From Streptomyces sp. HM190 (GTDB lineage Bacteria; Actinomycetota; Actinomycetes; Streptomycetales; Streptomycetaceae): a DNA stretch of 64,000 nt. Below, piece after piece: positions 58,313 through 64,000 of the stretch. The notes beneath the pieces are model-generated. The model did no database searches and was not told where the DNA came from. It was given only the letters and a program-made list of their open reading frames with translations. The position numbers were made by a program, and so were the translations under genes. Numbering within the stretch: position 1 is the first letter of the stretch; each line of letters starts with the position of its first letter. The stretch spans positions 1,984,001 through 2,048,000 of the forward strand of contig NZ_CP047318.1 in assembly GCF_009857135.1 (NCBI RefSeq), read 5' to 3'.

Positions 58313-58588
58313 CTCGCAACTCCATCCGAACGTGAAAAGCCCGACACGAACCCCGTACTCCTGGCCCCCGCGACGCGGCGGCGCCCACGGAAGAGGGAAC
58401 TCCGCAGCTCACATGCGTTTCCGCGCACATACGAACACTGTGCGTACATGTGAACGTTGTGCGAGGGATTTCCAACTGGCGCCGCTACACGTGCTGTTGC
58501 GTGCAGTGTGCCATGGCCGTTCAGAGAGTCGTACGGCACTCTGCAATTTTCAGAGTGACACTTGCCAAGTGTTCATGGCACGGCGATA
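58313..58588. promoter_or_regulatory. Divergent promoter region with repeats and palindromes at the whiJ-type locus
   Basis: Three structures stand out. Two imperfect direct repeats, each ending in TGTGCG, lie at about 58429-58447 and 58448-58466. A perfect 7-bp inverted repeat (CACTCTG / CAGAGTG) spans 58537-58557. A 6-bp inverted repeat (ACACTT / AAGTGT) spans 58558-58572. They lie between the XRE regulator and the divergent ATPase gene and are plausible operators for that regulator. Promoter elements cannot be defined by eye. Confidence 0.55.
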
Positions 58589-59275
58589 GTGGCAAGCGTG
58601 ATTCCGCCCCCTGCGCCGTTAGGAACAGACGCCGCCGGCGACCGCCTCGGTCCCGGTCCGGCCGCCGGGGTGCGCCCCGACACCACCGCCGACCGCCGGT
58701 TCCGCTTCGAGCTGGCCGCGCACCCGGGTGCCGTGGCACAGGCCCGGCGCGTGACGCGCGCCCAGCTCACCGGCTGGGCCCTGTGCCAGGACACCTGCGA
58801 CACGGCGGCCCTGGTCGTGTCCGAGCTGGTGACCAACGCGATCGTGCACACCGCGAGCACCGAGATCGTCTGCGAGCTGCAGGACGGCGACGACCTGGTG
58901 CGCATAGCGGTACGCGACGAGGGCTGCGCTCCCGGCGAGCCGCACCCCTCGCCGCAGCGCCCCGAGGAGGAACACGGCCGGGGGCTGCTGCTCATCGAGT
59001 CCCTCTGCCGTTCCTGGGGCGCCCAGCCCGTCGGGATGGGCCTGCTGGTCTGGGCCGACGTCCCCCGCGGCGTGCTGGACGCGGCCACCGCGGCCCGCGC
59101 CGACCTGGGCTGGGGCGCGAAGAAGCCGCCGAACGACGCCCGCGGCGAGGCGGACGCCCGCCACCGCGCGGGGACACGGACCGAGGGCCGTTCGATGGCC
59201 GATCGGGGCAGTTCGATGGCTGATCGGGGCAGTTCGATGGCCGAACGGGGCAGGACGGGGGCCGAATGGGTGTGA
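58589..59275 (+). CDS. HATPase-domain (RsbW-like) ATP-binding protein
   Basis: Protein of about 228 aa with an anti-sigma-factor-type HATPase_c_2 domain. Seen: ARRVTRAQLTGWALCQDTCDTAALVVSELVTNAIVHTAS (N box with Glu and Asn, about residues 55-90), RIAVRDEGCAPGEP (G1 box) and HGRGLLLIESLCRSWGAQP (G2 box). No partner sigma factor is adjacent; in whiJ-type loci such proteins accompany XRE and DUF397 genes. GTG 58589 chosen (GTG 58598 possible). The C-terminal ~25 residues come from a 21-nt tandem repeat (SSMADRG units, about 59190-59252). Confidence 0.85.
   Translation: MASVIPPPAPLGTDAAGDRLGPGPAAGVRPDTTADRRFRFELAAHPGAVAQARRVTRAQLTGWALCQDTCDTAALVVSELVTNAIVHTASTEIVCELQDGDDLVRIAVRDEGCAPGEPHPSPQRPEEEHGRGLLLIESLCRSWGAQPVGMGLLVWADVPRGVLDAATAARADLGWGAKKPPNDARGEADARHRAGTRTEGRSMADRGSSMADRGSSMAERGRTGAEWV
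59190..59252 (+). repeat. 21-nt tandem repeat (3 units) at the end of the HATPase gene
   Basis: Three consecutive near-identical 21-nt units (GTTCGATGGCCGATCGGGGC-type) encode S-S-M-A-D-R-G repeats. The first two differ by one base and the third by one or two. Probably expanded by slippage. Confidence 0.85.
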
Positions 59276-59730
59276 GCGCGTCGATCGGCCCCACCGGTGG
59301 CTTCGGTGGGGGCAGAGTGGCCCGCGTGGTGAGCCTCGACACCCTGACCCGCCTGCGCCGCGCCCAGCGGCCCGCCGCGACGCCCCGCCCCATCCGCCTG
59401 CCCGAGGGCATGACCACGCCCATGGGCTGCGACGCCGTCGCCGTCCCGGCGGACATCGGCCCGCTGGTGCTGCCCCGGCTGCCCCGCGTCGGCTGCGTCT
59501 ACGCCGACCGGGACCACTGGTGGTGGCTCGTTCCGGCCGACTCCGACTACGCGCTGGAGTGGCCGGAGCCGTCGCGCTACACCACCGGAGCGCTGGTCTG
59601 CGACGGTTCGGCCGCGCTGATCCACCGGCCGGAGGGGACGATTCCCTACACGCCGCCGATACCGCTGTACCTGGCGGTGTGCCGGGTGACCGGGACCACA
59701 CCGGCGTGGTCGCGGACCATGACGGCCTGA
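59266..59730 (+). CDS. Hypothetical protein with conserved WWW core
   Basis: I do not recognise a family. The protein is 154 aa, overlapping the HATPase gene by 10 nt, so it is probably translationally coupled. After a basic N-terminus (TLTRLRRAQRPAATPRP), the body reads PLVLPRLPRVGCVYADRDHWWWLVPADSDYALEWPEPSRYTTGALV, a compact aromatic-rich, likely beta domain, with no signal peptide or membrane segment. A later start such as GTG near 59329 (VVSLDTLTRL) is possible. The coupling suggests it belongs to the whiJ-type unit. Confidence 0.75.
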   Translation: MGVSASIGPTGGFGGGRVARVVSLDTLTRLRRAQRPAATPRPIRLPEGMTTPMGCDAVAVPADIGPLVLPRLPRVGCVYADRDHWWWLVPADSDYALEWPEPSRYTTGALVCDGSAALIHRPEGTIPYTPPIPLYLAVCRVTGTTPAWSRTMTA

Positions 59731-59908
59731 CCGAGGGCCTCCGGGCCTCGTCGGGTCCACGGCCTCCGCTTCCCGGGTGGCGCACCTCCTTCTGATTCCG
59801 AGCGCCCTGCGTGCTCCGGCTGGGCCGCAGGTAGCTCCCGTGCGCCCTGGTTCCGGGCGTGGCCGGCGGCCATAGTGGCCGTCGGCGACGACTCCGGGGA
59901 GGGCACGG

Positions 59909-61867
59909 GTGCGCAAGGCGCGGAACAGGGCGAAGCCGGAGACGTCGGAGTCGGAGCAGCTGCTGTTCGGGGGACCGCTGCGCTACGACATGGGCTGGTC
60001 GCAGCACGCGGACGCGTTCCTGGAGCTGAACTTCCGCGGGATGGTGCGCCGACTGCCGTCGCTGCTGGCGTCGAGCTTCCGGCTGGCCTGGCGTGCGGAC
60101 CGGCGGGCGGCCCGTACGGTGCTGGCCGCCGAGACGGGCCGCGGCCTCGCCCAGGCGGTGAGCCTCCTCGCGGTGAACACGATCCTCGCCCGGCTGATGG
60201 CGGACGGCACGGTCGAGCAGCGGTTACGGGGAGCCGCTCCCGCGCTGATCACCATCGCCGCCGTGACCCTCGTGGCCACCCTGCTGCGGGCCGCCTCGAC
60301 GTACGCCACGGGCCGGCTGGAGCCCAAGGTGGAGCGGGTCGCGACCGAGCTGTACCTGGAGCGGGCGGCGTCGGTGGAACTGTCCGCGATCGAGGACGAC
60401 GGTTTCCACAAACTGCTCGACACCGCCAAGTACGGCGCCCAGTCGGCGCGCCGCATGATCAGCTACTCCGCGCGCGTGGTGAACGCGCTGATCTCCCTGG
60501 TCGCCGCGGCCGGTGTGCTGACGGTGCTGCATCCGGCCCTGCTGCCACTGCTCGTCACGATGACGCTGCCGAGCGCGTGGAGCGCCCTGACGATCGCGCG
60601 CCGCCGCTACACGTCGTTCCACGCCTGGGTGCAGCACGCGCGCGCCGGCTATCTGATCGGCTCCCTGCTGATCGAACCGGCGGCGGCGCCGGAGATCCGG
60701 GTGCACGGAGTGGGCCCGTTCCTGCTGCGCCACTTCCGTTCCATGTCGGAGACCGCGGAGGCCGAGCAGGCGCGCCTGGCCGGGCTGGCGGCCCGGACGG
60801 GGCTGTACGCGGCCGTGTGGACCGGGCTGGCCACCGTGGCGACGTACGCGACGCTGGGCGCTCTGCTGCTCGGTGGGGCGATGGCGCTGTCCGTGGCCGG
60901 TACGGCGGTCATCGCGATCCGCACCGGTTCCGCCAGCCTCGACACGCTCGTCCTGGAGGTGAACTCCCTGCACGAGGAGGCCCTCTTCGTCGGCGACATG
61001 GAACGCCTGTACGTCGAGGCCGCCAAGCGGGCGATCCCGGTGGGCGGCGACCCGCTGCCCGAGGACCCGCGGGAGATCCGCCTGGAGAACGTGACGTTCG
61101 CCTATCCCGGCAAGTCCACCCGGCCCGCGCTCGACGACGTGACGCTGACCGTGCCGCTCGGCAAGATCGTGGCGCTCGTCGGCGAGAACGGTTCGGGCAA
61201 GACGACGCTGGTCAAGCTGCTGGCCGGGCTCTACACCCCCGACCGCGGCAAGATCCTGTGGGACGGCGTGGACGCGGCGGCCGCCGACCGGCACCAGCTC
61301 GCCGAGCGCATCGCGATGGTCGCACAGGACTTCAAGCGGTGGCCGTTCACCGCCCGCGTCAACCTGGCGATCGGCCGCCCCTCCGCGCCGCTCACCGAGG
61401 AACGGCTCGCCAGGTCGGTCGCGGAGGCGGGGGCGCAGGACGTGCTGGAGGACCTGCCACGGGGCCTCGACACCCTGCTGGGGCGCGGGTTCAGCGGCGG
61501 GCACGAACTGTCGGGCGGACAGTGGCAGCGCCTGGGGATCGCGCGGGCCGCGTACCGGCGCGGGCACATCCTCATCGTGGACGAACCGACCGCCGCCCTG
61601 GACGCGCGGGCCGAGCTGGAGGTCTTCGAGAAGATCCGCGCGCTGGCCGGGACCGGGCAGACCGTCGTCCTCATCACGCACCGGCTGGCGTCGGTGCGCC
61701 ACGCCGACCTGGTGCACGTCCTCGACCAGGGCCGTCTCGTGGAGTCCGGCACACCGCGGGAACTGCTGGCCAGGGGCGGGGTGTACGCGGAGCTGTACGC
61801 GCTCCAGGCGGAGCAGTTCGCGGTCGAGGTCCCGACGGCGGAGGTACCCGCCCCGAAGGCGGGGTGA
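59909..61867 (+). CDS. ABC exporter, fused permease and ATPase
   Basis: Half-transporter of 652 aa that would act as a dimer. An unusual 60-residue hydrophilic N-terminus (SEQLLFGGPLRYDMGWSQHADAFLELNF) precedes about six TM helices (residues about 75-340). The C-terminal ATPase has Walker A GENGSGKTT (about residue 430), the signature LSGGQWQRLGIARA (about 535), Walker B HILIVDEPTAALD and the His switch LITHRLASV. The LSGGQWQR signature is typical of peptide, lantibiotic and lipid exporters. GTG start at 59909 with GGGGAGGG upstream. No biosynthetic genes are adjacent, so the cargo is unknown. Confidence 0.92.
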   Translation: MRKARNRAKPETSESEQLLFGGPLRYDMGWSQHADAFLELNFRGMVRRLPSLLASSFRLAWRADRRAARTVLAAETGRGLAQAVSLLAVNTILARLMADGTVEQRLRGAAPALITIAAVTLVATLLRAASTYATGRLEPKVERVATELYLERAASVELSAIEDDGFHKLLDTAKYGAQSARRMISYSARVVNALISLVAAAGVLTVLHPALLPLLVTMTLPSAWSALTIARRRYTSFHAWVQHARAGYLIGSLLIEPAAAPEIRVHGVGPFLLRHFRSMSETAEAEQARLAGLAARTGLYAAVWTGLATVATYATLGALLLGGAMALSVAGTAVIAIRTGSASLDTLVLEVNSLHEEALFVGDMERLYVEAAKRAIPVGGDPLPEDPREIRLENVTFAYPGKSTRPALDDVTLTVPLGKIVALVGENGSGKTTLVKLLAGLYTPDRGKILWDGVDAAAADRHQLAERIAMVAQDFKRWPFTARVNLAIGRPSAPLTEERLARSVAEAGAQDVLEDLPRGLDTLLGRGFSGGHELSGGQWQRLGIARAAYRRGHILIVDEPTAALDARAELEVFEKIRALAGTGQTVVLITHRLASVRHADLVHVLDQGRLVESGTPRELLARGGVYAELYALQAEQFAVEVPTAEVPAPKAG

Positions 61868-61912
61868 CCGGGGCGGCGCGACCCGGTGGCGTGACCCGGT
61901 GGATCGACCGGC

Positions 61913-62134
61913 TCAGGCGGGGGCGGGCGTGGCCGGGGCAGGCACGGCCGGGGCAGGTGCAGGCGCGGCCGGGGTGGCGCCGCGCACGATGACCAGGAAC
62001 ATGTCCGTCGCTATGTCCATCACGACTTCCGCCTGCTGTCCCTCCTGGCGGGCAGCGTGCGCCAGTTCCTCCGCCGGCCACGAGCCGCGCGGACCACCGG
62101 CGGGAAAGCGTCCCAGCACCGTTCGCACGTCCAC
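61913..62134 (-). CDS. Small hypothetical protein with Ala/Pro tail
   Basis: Protein of 73 aa, GTG start with GGAGG 6 nt upstream, so the gene looks real. It has a hydrophilic N-terminal half (RTVLGRFPAGGPRGSWPAEELAHAARQEGQQAE), a short hydrophobic strand (VVMDIATDMFLVIVRG) and a C-terminal 23-residue Ala/Pro-rich tail. It converges with the ABC exporter (45 bp between the stops). I find no family. A regulatory or peptide role is possible but unsupported. Confidence 0.6.
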   Translation of the reverse strand: MDVRTVLGRFPAGGPRGSWPAEELAHAARQEGQQAEVVMDIATDMFLVIVRGATPAAPAPAPAVPAPATPAPA

Positions 62135-62424
62135 CTTGCACCTCCGTGTAGCGCTGTCCTCGTAGAGTTAAACGCCAACCATGGCCTGAACGACTCTTCC
62201 GGTGACGCTACTGAGACGTAGTTGACACGGGGTCAACGCCGGAGCGAGAGATACCTCGCAGAAACCACACGTTCCGGTGACTTTCCGTACCATCTCCCGT
62301 ACGCGTCGTGACAGCGGCTCCTCTCGCCGTGCGTGGAGAAGGGTTCACTCATGGTCAACGTGCACGTCGGGTACCGGAACCGGCCCGCCTCATGCGGCGT
62401 TTCCGGGTGGATTCGCGCGGACGT
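62135..62424. other. 290-bp intergenic region with a short palindrome
   Basis: Lies upstream of the small minus-strand gene and downstream of the next minus-strand ORF. It contains GTTGAC / GTCAAC arms around 62221-62237. A TTGACA hexamer overlaps this on the plus strand, but no plus-strand gene follows. The stretch is less GC-rich than the surroundings, as promoters are. Confidence 0.4.
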
Positions 62425-62625
62425 TCACGCGGGAGGTGTGTCGTAGTCCTGGATGCGGCCGCCGTGGCTGCGGTCGGCGAGGGCGATCAGGTGGCCCTCC
62501 AGTTCACGCACGGTCTCCGCCACGTCCACGGTGAGCAGTGCGCCGACCGAGGCGCGACCGGCGGCGGGCGGCGCGGCGCTCAGGGTTACGCTCCCCGGCT
62601 CAAGCTGTGAGCCGGGGCCCCACAC
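62425..62625 (-). CDS. Small hypothetical protein downstream of the FUSC gene
   Basis: Short ORF of about 66 aa with coding-like character in its C-terminal two-thirds (GRASVGALLTVDVAETVRELEGHLIALADRSHGGRIQDYDTPPA), an acidic helix and a DYDTPP end. The start is unclear. GTG 62625 overlaps the FUSC gene end. A better-placed codon at 62589, preceded by GGGGAG, is GTA, not a start codon, and ATG 62682 lies deep inside the FUSC gene. It may be a decayed or mis-sequenced start. No family recognised. Confidence 0.4.
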   Translation of the reverse strand: MWGPGSQLEPGSVTLSAAPPAAGRASVGALLTVDVAETVRELEGHLIALADRSHGGRIQDYDTPPA

Positions 62626-64000
62626 TCCCGCGTCCCTCCGCCCCACTCGCCGCACCGGCCCCACTCGCCGCAGCCGCCGCATCCAGTACGTCCCGTACCG
62701 GCGCCGCTTCGGGAAGGCTGATGCCGGTGTCCCGTTGGCGGCGGGCGAGCTGGTCCAGGAGGGCGGTCAGCCGCTCGGTGTGGTGGCGGCCGAGGTGTCC
62801 GGTGTCGTCGAGGTGGACCGCGCAGGCGGTGCTGGTGTCGACGAGTTGTTCGAGCACGGCGGCGATCTCGTCGGCGCCCTCGCTGTGCCGGGCGAGGGCG
62901 GGGTGTTCGGCTCCGGCGAGGGCGATCGCGGTACGGGCCCCGGCGAGGGTGCGGTAGGCCTCGCGGCGCAGGGTCCAGCGGGCGGCGCGGTCGTCGGACT
63001 CCAGCACATGGGCGAGGTAGAGGTGGGCGGCAGCGGTCGCTTCGTGGAGGCGGGCGCGGACGCCTCCGCCGCGCTGGCCCCGCGGTATGGGCAGATGGCC
63101 GACGATGAGGACGATGGCGCAGGCCAGCAGTGTCTCCCCGATCCGGCTCCAGGAGGCCTGGGGTTCGCCGCCGACCATGACGAGGGCGAGGACGAGCACG
63201 GTGACGACGGCGGTCTGGGCGGCGAAGTGCCGGGTGGCGACGGGGATGAGCGCGCCACTGACCGCGACCAGGGCGACGAGGCCCTCCGGCCGGGGCAGCA
63301 CGGCGGCGCAGCCCGCGAAGACCACGGCGCCCAGGACGGTTCCCGCGGCCCGGCACAGCACGCGGGACACGAGCGGCCCGAGGTCGGGCTTGACCAGGAA
63401 CACGGCGGTCGCGGGCAGCCAGTACCAGTGCTCGTGGCGCAGTGCCTGCGCGACGGCCGCGGCGGCGCCGAAGGAGAGCGCGACGCGGAGCCCGTACTCG
63501 CGGCCACCGGTGCCGAGGGCGAGGCGCAGGAGCGATCCGACAGTGCGGCGCCGGTTCGGGAGGGTGCGCGCGTCGCCCCGGTCGAAGGTCTCGGCGGCGT
63601 GCAGGAGGGCGTCGTCGAGGGCGCGCAGCGCGGGCGCGGAGCGGGCGGGCGCGGGCAGCGGTCCGGTGGCGGTGTTGCCGCGTACGGCGTGGGCGAGCCG
63701 CCGGGGTCCCGCGGAGGCCCGGCCGTCGATGTGGTCACCGGTCCAGGCGAGCGCGGTCGCGGCCTCGGCGAGCGGCAGGGCGGCCGTGTACTGGGCGTGC
63801 AGCCGCCGTTCGGTCGACGAACTGGCCCGCCGCCGCAGCCGGGGTCCGGAGAGCGCGTCCTGGGCGTGGTCGAGGGCGGCGGTGAGCGCGGCGCGGCGGG
63901 CGGTCGCGTCGGGGGTGCCGACGGCGTCGAGGAGTGCGGCGATCGCGTCGTAGACGGCGGCGACGGCCTCCCGTTCCCCGTCGAACCGGTAGTCGCCGCC
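62600..64000 (-). CDS. FUSC-family membrane protein, 5' end outside the window
   Basis: Fusaric-acid-resistance-like (FUSC, aromatic-acid-exporter-type) protein. The frame stays open to the window edge (467 codons including the stop), and I find no start inside the upstream part, so the gene continues past 64000. Residues visible upstream of the GTG at 63403 read QALRHEHWYWLPATAVFLVKPDLGPLVSRVLCRAAGTVLG, the typical second-half TM motif of the family. A cytoplasmic helical C-terminal domain (ARLHEATAAAHLYLAHVLESDDRAARWTLRREAYRTLAGARTAI) follows. Several TM helices lie in between. Efflux role is inferred from family. Confidence 0.85.
   Translation of the reverse strand, partial: GGDYRFDGEREAVAAVYDAIAALLDAVGTPDATARRAALTAALDHAQDALSGPRLRRRASSSTERRLHAQYTAALPLAEAATALAWTGDHIDGRASAGPRRLAHAVRGNTATGPLPAPARSAPALRALDDALLHAAETFDRGDARTLPNRRRTVGSLLRLALGTGGREYGLRVALSFGAAAAVAQALRHEHWYWLPATAVFLVKPDLGPLVSRVLCRAAGTVLGAVVFAGCAAVLPRPEGLVALVAVSGALIPVATRHFAAQTAVVTVLVLALVMVGGEPQASWSRIGETLLACAIVLIVGHLPIPRGQRGGGVRARLHEATAAAHLYLAHVLESDDRAARWTLRREAYRTLAGARTAIALAGAEHPALARHSEGADEIAAVLEQLVDTSTACAVHLDDTGHLGRHHTERLTALLDQLARRQRDTGISLPEAAPVRDVLDAAAAASGAGAASGAEGRGSVGPRLTA

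Noticed and set aside
61674..62141. Minus-strand 155-aa open frame overlapping the 3' end of the ABC exporter
   Set aside because: Arg/Gly/Pro-rich shadow in another frame of the small gene at 61913-62134 and the exporter. No Shine-Dalgarno or family character.
62222..62227. TTGACA hexamer as a plus-strand promoter
   Set aside because: No well-spaced -10 and no credible plus-strand gene downstream. It is also half of a small palindrome.

Overview
The window is chromosomal DNA from a Streptomyces (high-GC actinomycete). The evidence is the very high G+C content, the many GTG starts, the SsgA/Whi-era developmental gene whiA in its usual operon, mycothiol-type enzymes, and a gene order that matches the conserved Streptomyces core around gap-pgk-tpiA-secG and uvrC-rapZ-yvcK-whiA. 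Almost everything is core or near-core chromosome. I see no CRISPR array, prophage, transposase gene, tRNA or rRNA.

Layout. 1-9.3 kb: central glycolysis on the minus strand (gap, pgk, tpiA, secG, an RbpA-family protein, pgi), preceded by a large secreted M14 zinc carboxypeptidase. 9.4-14.6 kb: the tightly overlapping minus-strand operon uvrC-rapZ-yvcK-whiA. 14.7-14.9 kb: a palindromic intergenic repeat. 14.9-21.1 kb: a signalling module made of a sugar-type binding lipoprotein, a NIT/HAMP/PAS/GAF histidine kinase and a NarL-type regulator, with a divergent receiver-only protein. 21.3-26.4 kb: an HTH-like unknown protein, a PfkB kinase broken by two compensating frameshifts, and uvrA. 26.6-31.6 kb: a mycothiol-dependent isomerase homologue, an MBL-fold hydrolase, a three-gene amino-acid ABC importer and aroQ. 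31.7-35.3 kb: an S66 carboxypeptidase, an MFS transporter and a ChaA-like antiporter. 35.4-39.4 kb: a tellurium-resistance-type cluster (TerC, a TerD-ATPase-like fusion, TerD). The TerC gene is preceded by what looks like a yybP-ykoY (Mn2+) riboswitch. 39.5-49.9 kb: uvrB, an MHYT membrane protein, a secreted GDPD, ogt, a glyoxalase-family protein, psuG-psuK, a methyltransferase, CorA and a CBS protein. 50.1-56.1 kb: a uridine-kinase-like protein with a degenerate P-loop, DUF2293 and DUF1772 proteins, an orphan gltD, an AhpD-like protein and a divergent MocR-type regulator. 56.3-59.7 kb: a whiJ-type regulatory locus (DUF397, XRE/DUF5753, HATPase). 59.9-64 kb: an ABC exporter, small proteins and a FUSC-family membrane protein that runs off the window.

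How the genes work together. Nucleotide-excision repair is complete here (uvrA, uvrB, uvrC), and ogt adds direct alkyl repair. The lower glycolytic enzymes sit with secG and pgi. psuG-psuK form a two-step pseudouridine salvage pair. The binding protein, kinase and regulator probably form a ligand-responsive two-component pathway.

The most unusual observations are as follows. (1) A ~168-bp intergenic repeat occurs twice in opposite orientation, bounded by CTAG/CTGG, with the terminal CTAG supplying the TAG stop codon of the adjacent minus-strand gene in both cases. A different palindromic element has the same placement at a third gene. (2) A compensating double frameshift interrupts a PfkB kinase. 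(3) The TerC leader carries a riboswitch-like structure and an AT-rich palindrome. (4) A cluster of palindromes lies in the whiJ-type intergenic region.
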